In this document: one piece after another, positions 34,638-45,100 of the stretch
Numbering within the stretch: the stretch's first letter is position 1
Layout: the number at the start of each line of letters is the position of its first letter
Assembly: GCA_002412425.1 (NCBI GenBank)
Contig: DHVB01000031.1
Coordinates: 1 to 64,000, forward strand
DNA length: 64,000 nt
DNA from: Bacteroidales bacterium UBA5219
GTDB taxonomy: Bacteria > Bacteroidota > Bacteroidia > Bacteroidales > ML635J-15
Reading direction: 5' to 3'
Made by a program: the position numbers and the translations under genes
The notes under the pieces: model-generated
What the model was told of the DNA's origin: nothing
The model's database searches: none
What the model saw: only the letters and a program-made list of their open reading frames with translations

Positions 34638-35627
34638 TTATTTTATATTTAACTTTTTAGAAATTTCTAACATTTTTATAATTGACTTTTCTGCTTTTTG
34701 TCTAAGTTCTTCATCTATTATAATTTCTGGAAGCTCAAATTTCAAACAATTATACAATTTTTCCATTGTATTAAGTTTCATAAAATTACAATCATTAAAA
34801 GCATTTTTAGAACTTGGAGCAGGAATAAAAATTTTATTTGGACTCACCTTTTGCATTTGATGCAAAATTCCTGGTTCTGTTGCTATAATAAATTTTTTAG
34901 CACTATCGGTTTGTGTAAATTTTAACAAACTTGATGTACTTCCAATATGTTCGGAAATATTAAGTATAGAAGTTTCACATTCGGGATGTGCAATAATCTT
35001 AGCATCAGGATTTTCTGACTTTAATTTTAAAATTGCTTCTAAATCAAATTGTTTATGAACATGACAAGCTCCATTCCACAAAAGCATATTTCTACCTGTT
35101 GCGTTGTTTATATAAGCACCTAAATTTTTATCGGGACCAAAAATAATTTTTTCATCTTTAGGTAAACTGTCAACAATTTGTTTGGCATTAGAAGAAGTTA
35201 CTATTATATCTGTTAAAGCCTTTATTGCAGCTGTTGTATTTACGTATGAAATAACTGTATGTCCAGGATTATCTTTTATAAACTTTTCAAAATCTTTTTC
35301 CATACAAGATTCAGCTAAAGAACAACTTGCTTTCAAGTCAGGAATTAAAACTTTTTTATTTGGTGATAGTATTTTTGCAGTTTCAGCCATAAAGTGAACA
35401 CCTAAAAATACAATAATATCAGCATTAGTTTCAGCAGCTTGTTGCGACAATTGTAAACTATCACCAACATAATCAGATATATCTTGTAAGTCGCCACTAA
35501 TGTAGTAATGTCCTAAAATTACGGCATTTTTCTCTTTTTTTAATTTTTTAATTTCTTCAGCAATATCAATACCTTTAAGAATTTCAATTTTTAAAAACCC
35601 AAAATTTTCCAAGTCTGATTTATTCAT
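34638..35627 (-). CDS. nadA: quinolinate synthase A
   Basis: 329 residues. Repeated Rossmann-like domains with NadA signatures: VILGHYYISGDLQDISDYVG, SLQLSQQAAETNADIIVFLG, the iron-sulfur ligands KASCSLAESC, NGACHVH and a third cysteine in the C-terminal region, and the AHPECETSIL substrate motif. It condenses iminoaspartate with dihydroxyacetone phosphate to quinolinate in NAD synthesis, using an oxygen-sensitive [4Fe-4S] cluster. nadB/nadC are not in the window. The upstream 578 bp are gene-free and extremely AT-rich, so its promoter must lie there. Confidence 0.93.
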   Translation of the reverse strand: MNKSDLENFGFLKIEILKGIDIAEEIKKLKKEKNAVILGHYYISGDLQDISDYVGDSLQLSQQAAETNADIIVFLGVHFMAETAKILSPNKKVLIPDLKASCSLAESCMEKDFEKFIKDNPGHTVISYVNTTAAIKALTDIIVTSSNAKQIVDSLPKDEKIIFGPDKNLGAYINNATGRNMLLWNGACHVHKQFDLEAILKLKSENPDAKIIAHPECETSILNISEHIGSTSSLLKFTQTDSAKKFIIATEPGILHQMQKVSPNKIFIPAPSSKNAFNDCNFMKLNTMEKLYNCLKFELPEIIIDEELRQKAEKSIIKMLEISKKLNIK

Positions 35628-36205
35628 AATAATATTAATTTTTATTAATTAATTTAAAATATGATTATTATTATTAGTTGTTAATATTGTTTAAAAATAA
35701 TTAATATTTATTTTAATTCGCTTGCAAATATCACTTATTAAATTTTATAAACAATGAAATTTTCAAACTTTCTTTGATTTTCAATATTTTAATTTTTTTA
35801 TTCACAACTGTTAATAGTTTTTATTAAAAGCATTTTTAAGTATTATTTTTTTAATTTTCGTGTATAAAATTGTTAATTATTTTGTAAAAATTTGTGCTAA
35901 GTATTTTGGAATTTTCAAAATTTTTTATATCTAAGTTTTGTTTGAATTAAAAAAATTAATTTATTAAAAGTTATCGACAAAATATTTATTGTTTTATATA
36001 AGTTGTTAATATTTTACAAGATTGAAAATCAAGCATTTAAAAATTTTTGGTTTTTTAATTGTTTATGTAACAGTAAATTAACAGGTTTGTAATATTGTTG
36101 ATAAAAAAATGTCAGTTGAAAGTTTTTAAAGTTCATAAAGTTTTTAAAGAAGGTAAATGTTTGATAGTTAATGGTTTGTTCGTAAACAACAGCCAGCGGT
36201 GTAAT
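35628..36205. other. 578-bp gene-free, extremely AT-rich region; possible origin or AT-rich regulatory DNA
   Basis: No frame of convincing length is present on either strand. The stretch is dominated by A/T runs and contains words close to DnaA boxes: TTATTCACA at 35798-35806 (fits TTATNCACA), TTATCGACA at 35971-35979, and TTATCAACA on the minus strand at 36096-36104 (one mismatch each). Several gttgttaatatt words recur (35677-35688 area, 36003-36012). Such words also occur by chance in DNA this AT-rich. Lies between nadA and the caspase gene, 22 kb from the parS pair. Confidence 0.3.
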
Positions 36206-39200
36206 TTACCAAACTCTAAAATCATTCATTAAATTTTCTTGTCGTGAAGTAGGTTGTTGTTTACCATTGCTAAGTTCTTTAACACCGTTAAAAATATAAT
36301 TTCTTAATTCGGAAACGCTTATAATTTTGTCTTTATTGGTGTCGGCTTTTCCTTTTTGAATACCGTTAATTAAGCAATATGTAAAAATACCGTTTTCAAT
36401 TTTTTCGATTTCTAAAGCGTAACCACTTCCTGAAGCAGCTGAAATAACAACTGTTCCTGTTCCTTTTTTCAAATCAGCAAATAATAAACGCATTAATTCA
36501 AATGAATTTCTTAATCCTGTTTTTGGCTTATTTTTGTTTTTATTTGTAAACATTGTTACACCCCTAGTATCATCTTCGCTATTTTTATCGTCTGTAGCAA
36601 AATCATCATCTTTATCAACTTCGCCAGAGTGACAAGCATCCATTAATAATAATTTATTTCGTGCTGGAATACCGTCTAAAATGCCTTCTATTTCATCATA
36701 TTTTAAACCATTTTTAGCTGGATCGTCAAAATCTATATCAACAGTTGCAAAATAAAAATCTAATTCATCATCTAGCAGACCGTGTCCTGCAATGTGTACA
36801 TAAACATAATCATCTACTTTGCTTTTCATTAATTTATCTTTTAATGCCAACACATTATCTCTTGTACATTCTTTATTATGAAGTGAATAAACATTTACAT
36901 TATTAAAAGATTTACTATTCTCAAAAAGTTTCATAAATCCATCGCCGTCATTTATTGTATATCTTAAATTGTATTCTGATTGTTCATATTCTGAAACAGC
37001 TAAGGAAATTAAATATAAATCTGGTTTTTCTTTATTGGCTTTATCATAAAAAATCTTTACTTCTTGTTTTAAAGATTCTACACCTTTAGAATTTAGGCAT
37101 GAAATATAAATATAATTATCACCATCTGATAAAGGAATTTCTACTTCTTTAATTATAGATTTTGAATTTTCTTCTAATAAAGATAATCCTTTTGTACCAT
37201 AAATAGGCACATCGTTTACATATATATTTAGTCTATCTAAAACATAATTATGGTCTAGCATTTCTAAATTTAATTTACAAGTTTTTTGAGTTGTTTTTAA
37301 GCTAATATTAGCAGCATTAGCAATTTTTATTTCTGGTAAATCAATTTTGCCGTCCAACATTTTTTCGGTAAAACCAAGTTTTGCTAAACGTTTTTGATAT
37401 GCTTTATGATAAACATCAATAATATCTTCATCAAAATATCCAAAAGATTCTAAAATATAATCTGGGCGATTAAATTTAAGGTCAAATTGTTCGGCAGGAA
37501 AAACTTTTCCATTAAAATTAAATCCCATTCCTGTTAGTGCATCGCCAGTTGCCATGTAGTAATTATCGGGAGTAATAAAAATTAATTTACCCATATCCAC
37601 AACATAAATACTTAGCAAAATTTCTCCTGTTGATAAGTCCCATACATTCATAGAAGCATCTTCAGCAGCACTAATTAAATAATCTTTGCCTTTTAATATT
37701 TGAAAATCATTTATAGGTCCTCTATGTCCTTTAAAAGTTATTTCTTTTCCATTATGTTTTCTTATAATTTCATATCCATTACAAGTGTAAACATCGCCAT
37801 TGCTATAATCTTTTTTAACAATATAATTATCTGCTGATTTTTCTTTTATAATTTCTGTAATTAAGAGATTATTAGGATTTTCTTTATTTAATAAATTACT
37901 AGTATTATTACTTTCTTGTTGCTTATATCCAGTAATATTCATATTAAATTTAACTCCACGATCTTGCTCTTCACCTAAACCGATAAAATCTTTATTATCA
38001 GTAAAAATTATTTGATGAAAAATATGTTTATTATCTTTTGAGCCTAAACCCAAATTTGTTCTTTTTGATTTTCTTTGTTCTTTAGGCAAATTTATTTTTA
38101 AACCAGATATTGATGATACTTTCAAAACAGGATTTGATAAACCCCATTTTCCGCCAGAATAGGCAATGTTTTTACCATCTGGGCTAATTGCAACTGAATA
38201 TACATTTTCATCAAACCAATTTTTGCGTGTTTTATCATCGCTACTTGCTCTTTGCTGTATTCCTTTAATATTGAAAGTTTGTTTTGCTTTTGTTGATTTA
38301 GGGTGTAAAATAAAATATTGTAAAACTTTTTTATTTTCAAAATCCACTATTGCTGCTCTATTATCGCCTCCTGCAGTGCCTATAATATTTGAATTTGGTG
38401 AAAAACAAATATCGTTTATTTTTCCATTATGTGCATTAATTCCTTCGCAACTAACTTTATCTTCTTCAAATTTTAGTAAATAAACAAAACCAAGCTCGTC
38501 TCCAAAAGCAATTAAATTATCATTACTAAAACTTTCTAAACTTGAAATATTAAAGCTACGTGGAATTATACGTTTTTCCAAATCATAACTTGGAGTTTGC
38601 CAAACTGATATTGACCTATCTGCTGAAGCTACTGCTACATATTTATTATTGGGTGAAAAAGCAATATGGTTAATTCTTGCAAAGTGAGATTTAGTAAATT
38701 TTTTAACTTTTAATTTATTATTACAAAAATACAAACCGCCTTTTTCGTCTCCAGCAACAATAATATTTTCATCGTTAGATGTTATTGCATAAGTAAAATC
38801 AGTATATGCATCACGATTATATAGTTTAGACATGCCTTTTCTAACCACAGAGCCTTTCATTTTTAATTTATCAGTTCTAGTTTTCATAGAATACTGCTCA
38901 AAAGAAATATTAAGTTCTAATTTCAAGGTCAACATATCGAAGTGGTAAACTAATGATTGACCATAAATATATAAATCTCTTTCGTTTTTAAAGTTTAAAG
39001 CAACTAAATCATCTTGAGCTTGAATTTTTGTTGAATAAAATACTTTCCCTGATATTAAATCGTTGATTACTAATTCGTTATTAGAATCAATACTTGCTAC
39101 ATATCTAGATGTTGGGTCCCATTCAACAAATAAAACACTGCCTGTATGTCCTGTTTGAACAACAGGAATAATTGTTTGAGAGCTTAAATAAAAAGTATTA

Positions 39201-39238
39201 AGCAATAATAGCAAAAATATGTAAATTGACTTTTTCAT
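36206..39238 (-). CDS. secreted WD40-repeat caspase-like (C14) protein
   Basis: 1010 residues with a signal peptide (MKKSIYIFLLLLLNTFYLSS). Residues ~25-560 contain WD40 units, for example HTGSVLFVEWDPTSRYVASI, HFARINHIAFSPNNKYVAVA and HRGPINDFQILKGKDYLISA. A beta-rich linker follows (~640-735). The C-terminal ~265 residues are a caspase/peptidase C14 domain: LYLISLAVSEYEQ, the histidine in YVHIAGHGLLDD (about 819) and the cysteine in LLLMDACHSGEVD (about 868), so the dyad is intact. Bacterial caspase homologues take part in regulated proteolysis or cell death, but export by a signal peptide argues for a periplasmic or surface role. It is followed upstream by a barrel-protein gene 8 bp away. 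Confidence 0.88.
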   Translation of the reverse strand: MKKSIYIFLLLLLNTFYLSSQTIIPVVQTGHTGSVLFVEWDPTSRYVASIDSNNELVINDLISGKVFYSTKIQAQDDLVALNFKNERDLYIYGQSLVYHFDMLTLKLELNISFEQYSMKTRTDKLKMKGSVVRKGMSKLYNRDAYTDFTYAITSNDENIIVAGDEKGGLYFCNNKLKVKKFTKSHFARINHIAFSPNNKYVAVASADRSISVWQTPSYDLEKRIIPRSFNISSLESFSNDNLIAFGDELGFVYLLKFEEDKVSCEGINAHNGKINDICFSPNSNIIGTAGGDNRAAIVDFENKKVLQYFILHPKSTKAKQTFNIKGIQQRASSDDKTRKNWFDENVYSVAISPDGKNIAYSGGKWGLSNPVLKVSSISGLKINLPKEQRKSKRTNLGLGSKDNKHIFHQIIFTDNKDFIGLGEEQDRGVKFNMNITGYKQQESNNTSNLLNKENPNNLLITEIIKEKSADNYIVKKDYSNGDVYTCNGYEIIRKHNGKEITFKGHRGPINDFQILKGKDYLISAAEDASMNVWDLSTGEILLSIYVVDMGKLIFITPDNYYMATGDALTGMGFNFNGKVFPAEQFDLKFNRPDYILESFGYFDEDIIDVYHKAYQKRLAKLGFTEKMLDGKIDLPEIKIANAANISLKTTQKTCKLNLEMLDHNYVLDRLNIYVNDVPIYGTKGLSLLEENSKSIIKEVEIPLSDGDNYIYISCLNSKGVESLKQEVKIFYDKANKEKPDLYLISLAVSEYEQSEYNLRYTINDGDGFMKLFENSKSFNNVNVYSLHNKECTRDNVLALKDKLMKSKVDDYVYVHIAGHGLLDDELDFYFATVDIDFDDPAKNGLKYDEIEGILDGIPARNKLLLMDACHSGEVDKDDDFATDDKNSEDDTRGVTMFTNKNKNKPKTGLRNSFELMRLLFADLKKGTGTVVISAASGSGYALEIEKIENGIFTYCLINGIQKGKADTNKDKIISVSELRNYIFNGVKELSNGKQQPTSRQENLMNDFRVW

Positions 39239-39246
39239 ATCGTTTA

Positions 39247-40008
39247 TTATTTTTTATAATATTGTAAAATTTTTGACTCATCTTCTCTTTTAAAAGGAAC
39301 TAAATAACTTAAACCAAAACCAGCATAGCCTCTTAACTCAGGTGTTTTTGAGTATGATGTTAATGGTGAAAAACTCACAAATAAATGAGTTACTAAAAAT
39401 TTAGTTGGGTAAATATCAAATCCAAATTTTGGGCATATTTGAAAACCAATATTACTTAGACTTGAAAACATACTGTTTTGTGGAAAAATGATTTTATCAT
39501 TAGTTTTGTTATCTAAACTTGGATATGTTAAAAATTGCGAACCATTATGGTCATTTACAATAATTGTGTTGCTAACAGTATATTTAAAATCTGCACCAAT
39601 ACTTAAAGCTAAATGAAATTTAAAAACATAAAAATGTAATTTATACATTGCACCTACAAATGGATTTATCATTAAAGACGATAATTTTAAACTATCGCTA
39701 TTATTACCAAAAACTGGAATATCTGGATCAATATTCAAATTATAATTAGCCATTGAAATTTCTAATCCAGGCGTTAATGTTAGTCTATGTCGTTTATATC
39801 CAAAATCAAAAGGGAAACCAAAACTTATGTTATGTCCAATGGCGTTGCGTGGTGTTGCTAAATATGAACTATCTTCATAATTTATTTCAAAATTATCAGC
39901 ATAACTTAAATAACCATAAGCATAAGAAACATGATAGCCTCTAATTGCTTGTTGTGAAAAACAAAGGCTTGTAATTAAAATGAAAAACAAAAAAAATATT
40001 TTTTTCAT
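39247..40008 (-). CDS. outer-membrane beta-barrel protein, first gene of the caspase operon
   Basis: 253 residues. Signal peptide KIFFLFFILITSLCFSQQ, then barrel-like strands (HNISFGFPFDFGYKRHRLTL, FHLALSIGADFKYTV, GYAGFGLSYLVPF). No specific family recognised. It is transcribed 8 bp ahead of the WD40-caspase gene, so the two products are probably made together at the envelope. It may serve as outer-membrane anchor or porin for the caspase protein (inference). Confidence 0.65.
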   Translation of the reverse strand: MKKIFFLFFILITSLCFSQQAIRGYHVSYAYGYLSYADNFEINYEDSSYLATPRNAIGHNISFGFPFDFGYKRHRLTLTPGLEISMANYNLNIDPDIPVFGNNSDSLKLSSLMINPFVGAMYKLHFYVFKFHLALSIGADFKYTVSNTIIVNDHNGSQFLTYPSLDNKTNDKIIFPQNSMFSSLSNIGFQICPKFGFDIYPTKFLVTHLFVSFSPLTSYSKTPELRGYAGFGLSYLVPFKREDESKILQYYKK

Positions 40009-40272
40009 ATGCTAAATTTTAATTTAAACATCTAAAACTAATAAAATTAAGATTTTAAACAACAAAAGTATAATATTTATTTGATATTAAAGTAAATTTT
40101 GAAGCAAAATAAGAAAAAAATATTTTCCCTGCTCTCTCAGACTTTCCTGCTTAATCCAGCTTATGCAAATTTTCCCCGCACAACCCCGAGCGAGCATCTG
40201 GGTGTTGGAAGCGAGCTCAGCGAAGCTAAATCCGATCAAATAGGTAAAATTGTATTAAATAATTTTAAAACA
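40009..40272. other. intergenic region between barrel gene and AbiE cassette
   Basis: No gene is convincing here. 40130-40240 is clearly richer in G and C than its surroundings (ccccgagcgagcatctgggt, then gcgagctcagcgaagct), which suggests foreign or repeat-derived DNA. The remainder is ordinary AT-rich spacer leading into the direct repeat at 40273. Confidence 0.5.
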
Positions 40273-40369
40273 ACTTATTATTCATATCTTGTTTGTCAGT
40301 TTAAAACTGTTTTTGGGGATATAAAACGTAATTAAATTATTTTTAATTTTATTCCTCAAAAATACAAAA
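40273..40369. repeat. direct repeat, left copy, flanking the AbiE cassette
   Basis: About 97 bp align with 41978-42081: acttattRttcat, then ttgtcagYttaaaactg, then gatataaaacRtaattaaat and ctcaaaaatacaaaa in the same order, with a short indel. In the right copy the ttcat word is the abiEi start codon; in the left copy the equivalent frame stops after six codons (MNNKLF), so this is a promoter-plus-start remnant. Confidence 0.8.
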
Positions 40370-40371
40370 GA

Positions 40372-41172
40372 TTATTGTATATCTAAGTTTTTCAAATGTC
40401 TCATTACTTCTCGCTCCACTTGTTCAAAATCTGGCAAGTCTTTAATTTGGTCTTTCATTGATTTTTGCCATCTGGCTTTATATTGTGGCAAGCGTAGTTT
40501 CAATTTATTTGAAAAATCAAAAGGGTTAATATTTTTATTTTTACATTTTGCAATAAATTCATTTTTACAAAAATTAAGGTCTAACTTTTGAATTTCTAAC
40601 AAATACCATATGTCGAAAAAATCTCTTGCTTGCATTCTTTGCATTACAGAGCGCAATTTTTCCACAAGGATTTCTTCAAGTGAGTAACAAAGCAATTTAT
40701 GTTTTCCCTGATCAGAATAAGGAATAATAACTTCTTTAAACTCAGGAGCAAATAATAGTTTTTTATTTTTAGAAATATCAACTTTTACTTGTTTATTTGC
40801 TCCGATACCACCTAATGGTCCAACATATTTGATGTAAAAATTTATTTCTCTAAGATCATTATAATCAGCAAATTCTAATGGAATATTTGTTTCCTCTTTG
40901 ATATAATCAAACACTTCTTTAAAATATTGAAATATTTGTTGATTAGAAATACTATTGTCAAGAAGTGTAAAATCAAGATCTTCTGAAAATCTGTAATTTT
41001 CAAAATAAACTTTTTTTAATACAGTTCCTCCTTTAAAAACTATTAATTTTGAAAGAACTTTGTGCGTGGCAATACCTTGCAAAATCCAAGATAAGACATA
41101 ATCTTTCTCTATTTGTTGGTCACGCACACCTACTTTTCGTGCAATCTTTTATATTTCTCCTGGTTTTATCAT
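40372..41172 (-). pseudogene. abiEii: AbiEii toxin (nucleotidyltransferase) with stop at codon 8
   Basis: The proper start is the ATG at 41172, overlapping the abiEi stop (ATGA). It reads MIKPGEI, TAA (41149-41151), then KIARKVGVRDQQIEKDYV, so one codon, probably glutamine CAA, has become a stop. From a GTG at 41127 251 residues remain and include the nucleotidyltransferase core: IVFKGGTVLKKVYF (GG motif), RFSEDLDFTLLD (catalytic acids) and KVDISKNKKL. AbiEii transfers nucleotides to tRNA acceptor stems and causes abortive infection unless neutralised. Restart at GTG could still give a nearly full toxin; otherwise the toxin is silenced. Confidence 0.8.
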
Positions 41173-41990
41173 GTGTATATTACTGTTTTTATAGTTTCTG
41201 TTTCAATATTTTGCTGAATACTCCATTTTGTTGTTATTTTTCCTGATTTTGGTAGTTCTGTATCTAAAATTATAATGGAATCTGTTCTTAGTTTTTGCAA
41301 GTCGTCAATTATGGCAGTTTTTATTTCTAATATCTCCAATAAAAAGCCTAATCGTTTTATAATGGCTTGTGAATTAAATTTAATAACATAATCTAGCAAG
41401 ATATCATAATTAATTTTTTCTCGTACAATATAAATTGCCCTTGCTATTTCTACAATACCACCAGCATAATCAGGCTTAAATAAACAATCAACAAATGTTT
41501 TTTCTAAGTCAGAACAAATCACTTTATTATAGTTGTCTATCCATATTTTTTTTGCACCAAAAAAATGTTGTTTATTATGATAAATAAATTGAAAATCTAC
41601 ACCTTTAATATTTAAAGTTGAGGGTTTTACTTGTTCTGAAACAACAATTTGTACTTTCAATGAAGGCTGAACAATTAAATTATGTATTTGTAAAGCGGAA
41701 TAATACCCAATATAATAATTTGCTCCATTTACTAAATACTCCGCAAGAAGGTGCCAATCAGGCATAAAATTCTCAGGGTTTTCCTCATACGGAATAATGT
41801 AATATATACCTCGTTTTATTCTCATTAACAATCCTCTGCGTGTCATATCTCTGAGCAACTCTCTCAAACTACTGTCTTTGGATTTTGGTAAAGCTTTTTT
41901 TGCTTGTTCATAATCAAAACATTTTATGTCCTGCTCATTAAAATATGTGAGGATTGCATTAGATTGTTTTGATATTGACTTATTGTTCAT
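41169..41990 (-). CDS. abiEi: AbiEi antitoxin (type IV, transcriptional repressor)
   Basis: 273 residues. The N-terminal winged helix (DYEQAKKALPKSKDSSLREL, then MTRRGLLMRIKRGIYYIIP) is the AbiEi DNA-binding domain; the following domain (YYIGYYSALQIHNLIVQPSL and the ICSDLEKTFVDCLFKPDYAG region) is the antitoxin core. AbiEi represses its own operon at inverted repeats and counteracts AbiEii without contact (type IV). The stop overlaps the abiEii start by four bases. Its promoter and start codon lie in the right copy of a direct repeat. Confidence 0.87.
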   Translation of the reverse strand: MNNKSISKQSNAILTYFNEQDIKCFDYEQAKKALPKSKDSSLRELLRDMTRRGLLMRIKRGIYYIIPYEENPENFMPDWHLLAEYLVNGANYYIGYYSALQIHNLIVQPSLKVQIVVSEQVKPSTLNIKGVDFQFIYHNKQHFFGAKKIWIDNYNKVICSDLEKTFVDCLFKPDYAGGIVEIARAIYIVREKINYDILLDYVIKFNSQAIIKRLGFLLEILEIKTAIIDDLQKLRTDSIIILDTELPKSGKITTKWSIQQNIETETIKTVIYT

Positions 41991-42081
41991 AGTCTATTTG
42001 TCAGCTTAAAACTGCCTACAAAGATATAAAACATAATTAAATAATAAAATTATTTTTTATTTATTTCTCAAAAATACAAAA
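41978..42081. repeat. direct repeat, right copy, flanking the AbiE cassette
   Basis: Counterpart of 40273-40369, see there. It spans the abiEi start codon and the upstream promoter region, so the AbiE genes are bracketed by two related promoter regions in the same orientation, about 1.7 kb apart. Confidence 0.8.
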
Positions 42082-42134
42082 AAATCCACATTACACATTT
42101 ATAAAAACCATTAAAAAACAAATCATTTTTAAGA

Positions 42135-42166
42135 TTTGCATATTTTGGTCTAGAAATATATATTTG
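42135..42166 (+). promoter_or_regulatory. Bacteroidota-type promoter of ileS
   Basis: TTTG (42135-42138), 20 bp, TATATTTG (42159-42166) matches the Bacteroidota consensus TTTG-N19-21-TAnnTTTG exactly; the ATG of ileS follows 22 bp later. Confidence 0.75.
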
Positions 42167-42188
42167 CAACTTTAAAGTTTATAGATAG

Positions 42189-45100
42189 ATGAATAAGAAA
42201 TTTGCTGAATATGAGCAACTTGACCTAGCAGCAATTAATGCTGAAATGCAAGAGTTGTGGAAAAAAGAAAATACTTTTGAACAAAGTGTAGAAACACGTA
42301 AAGATAATAAACCTTTTATATTTTTTGAAGGTCCGCCTTCTGCAAATGGAACTCCTGGCATTCATCATGTTATGGCTCGTGCTATAAAAGATGTGGTTTG
42401 CCGTTACAAAACATTAACTGGCTATCGCGTTGACCGTAAAGCAGGTTGGGATACTCACGGTTTGCCTGTAGAGCTTAGCGTAGAACAAACTTTGGGAATT
42501 ACTAAAGAAGATATAGGCAAGAAAATTTCTATTAAAGAATATAATAATACCTGTCGCAAAGAGGTGATGAAATATAAAGATTTGTGGGAAAAACTTACAG
42601 AACAAATGGGATATTGGGTTGATATGGACAATCCTTATATCACTTGCGACAACCGATATATTGAAACAGTTTGGTATTTGCTTAAAGATTTATTTGATAA
42701 AAATTTACTTTACAAAGGCTATACTATTCAACCTTATTCACCAGCAGCCGGAACAGGTTTAAGTACTCACGAACTTAATCAACCTGGTTGTTATAAAGAT
42801 GTGAAAGACACTACTGTAGTTGCTCTTTTTTCTGTGATTAGAAATGAAATCTCTGAAAAACTTTATAAAAATGCAAATCCAAATCTTTATATTTTAGCTT
42901 GGACTACCACACCTTGGACTCTTCCTTCAAACACCGCTCTTGCTGTTGGTCCAGAAATTAAATATGTAAAAATAAATACTTTTAATCCTTATTCTGGAAA
43001 TCCAATTTCGCTTATTGTATGTAAAGATAGAATTTCTGCATATTTTAAAGCCGATATGCAAAATGCTGATTTTGAAGCATATAAACCCGGTGATAAAAAT
43101 ATTCCTTGGCAAATTATCGAAGAATATTCTGGCAAAGATTTGGTTGGAGTTTCTTACGAACAATTGATAGATTGGGTAAAAACAAAATCACCAGCTTTTA
43201 AAGTAATTGCAGGCGACTACGTAACTACCGAAGACGGAACTGGTATAGTGCATATTGCTCCAACTTTTGGTGCTGATGACGCTCGCGTTGCAAAAGCAGC
43301 AGGTATTCCCGCACTTATACTCGACGATAAAGACGGAAATATTTGTCCAATGGTTGATAAACAAGGAAAATTCTTTAGAATAGAAGATTTACATCCAGAT
43401 TTTGTTAAAAACTATGTAAATGTTGAAACATATAAAGATTTTGCTGGCAGATTTGTTAAAAATGAATACGACGAAAATGCAAATCCCGACATTTCAACCG
43501 ATGTTGATATTGCTGTAATGTTAAAACTGCAGGACAAAGCTTTCAAAATTGAAAAATATGTTCACAATTATCCTCATTGCTGGAGAACAGATAAACCAAT
43601 TTTGTATTATCCTTTAGATTCTTGGTTTGTTAAAACTACAGAACTTAAAGACAGAATGATTGAACTAAATAAAACCATAAATTGGAAACCTGTAAGTACT
43701 GGAGAAGGTAGATTTGGAAAATGGTTAGAAAATTTGGTTGACTGGAATCTTAGTCGTTCGAGATATTGGGGAACACCTTTGCCTATCTGGAGTACAGAAG
43801 ATGGAAGCGAAAGAAAATGTATGGGAAGTGTTAAAGAATTAATGGACGAAATTGCTATTTCTGTTGAAAAAGGTTTTATGTCTAAAGATTTTTGGAAAGG
43901 CTTTGTTCCCGGTGATTATTCAAAAGAAAACTATAAAAAAATAGATTTGCATCGACCTGATGTTGATGAAATTGTTTTAGTTTCTTCTAAAGGTGAAAAA
44001 ATGTTTCGCGAACCCGACCTAATTGACGTTTGGTTTGATTCTGGCTCTATGCCTTATGCACAATGGCATTGGCCCTTCGAGAATAAAGAAGAATTTCCAA
44101 ATCTTTATCCTGCCGATTTTATTGCCGAAGGTGTTGACCAAACTCGCGGATGGTTTTTTACTTTACACGCAATTTCAACAATGGTTTCCGACTCGGTAGC
44201 TTTTAAAAATATTATTTCAAATGGCTTAGTCCTCGACAAAGACGGAAACAAAATGTCTAAACGCCTCGGAAATGCTGTTGACCCATTTTCGGCAATGGAC
44301 GAATACGGTGCAGATGCGCTAAGATGGTATATGATTACAAATTCTCAGGCTTGGGATAATTTAAAATTTGATATTTCTGGAGTTGATGAGGTAAGACGTA
44401 AATTTTTTGGAACTATTTACAATACTTACAACTTCTTTGCTCTTTATGCAAATATTGATAACTTTAGAAATTTAGATAAAGAAATAGAATTTGAAAAACG
44501 TCCAGAGCTTGATAAATGGATTTTGAGCTTGCTAAATTCTTTAATTAAAGATGTGGGAAATGCTTACGAAAACTACGAAAACACAAGAGCAGGACGTTTA
44601 ATACAAGATTTTGTAATTGACCACCTAAGCAACTGGTATGTAAGACTTGGACGAAAACGCTATTGGGGTGGAGAATACGATGAAGATAAAATTTCGGCTT
44701 ATCAAACTTTATATACTTGTTTGCTAACAGTTTCAAAATTAGCATCGCCAATAGCACCATTTTATATGGATAAACTTTATAGAGATTTAATTTCGGTTAA
44801 CGATAAAGAAAAAGTAAGCTCGGTGCATTTAGCTTATTTCCCAGAAGTAAACGAAGAAATTATTGACAAAGAACTTGAAGAAAGAATGGAAATGGCACAG
44901 TCTATTTCGTCAATGATTTTAAGTTTAAGACGAAAAGCTAATTTTAAGGTTAGACAACCTCTTCAAAAAATTATGATGCCTATTATTTCTGATAACTTTG
45001 TTGAGCAAATCGAAAAAGTAGAGCAAATTATTAAAACTGAAACAAATATTAAAGAAATAAAATTCTTATCTGATAGTTCTGATATTTTGGTTAAGAGTAT

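Noticed and set aside
40099..40335. 78-codon plus-strand frame between the barrel gene and the AbiE cassette
   Set aside because: No family resemblance; it crosses the GC-rich patch and ends inside the direct repeat whose other copy is a promoter region, so coding is unlikely.
6274..41151. Alternative genetic code to explain in-frame TAG and TAA
   Set aside because: TAG, TAA and TGA all end intact genes here (for example hsdM TAG, mnmG TAA, ade TGA), so reassignment is excluded.
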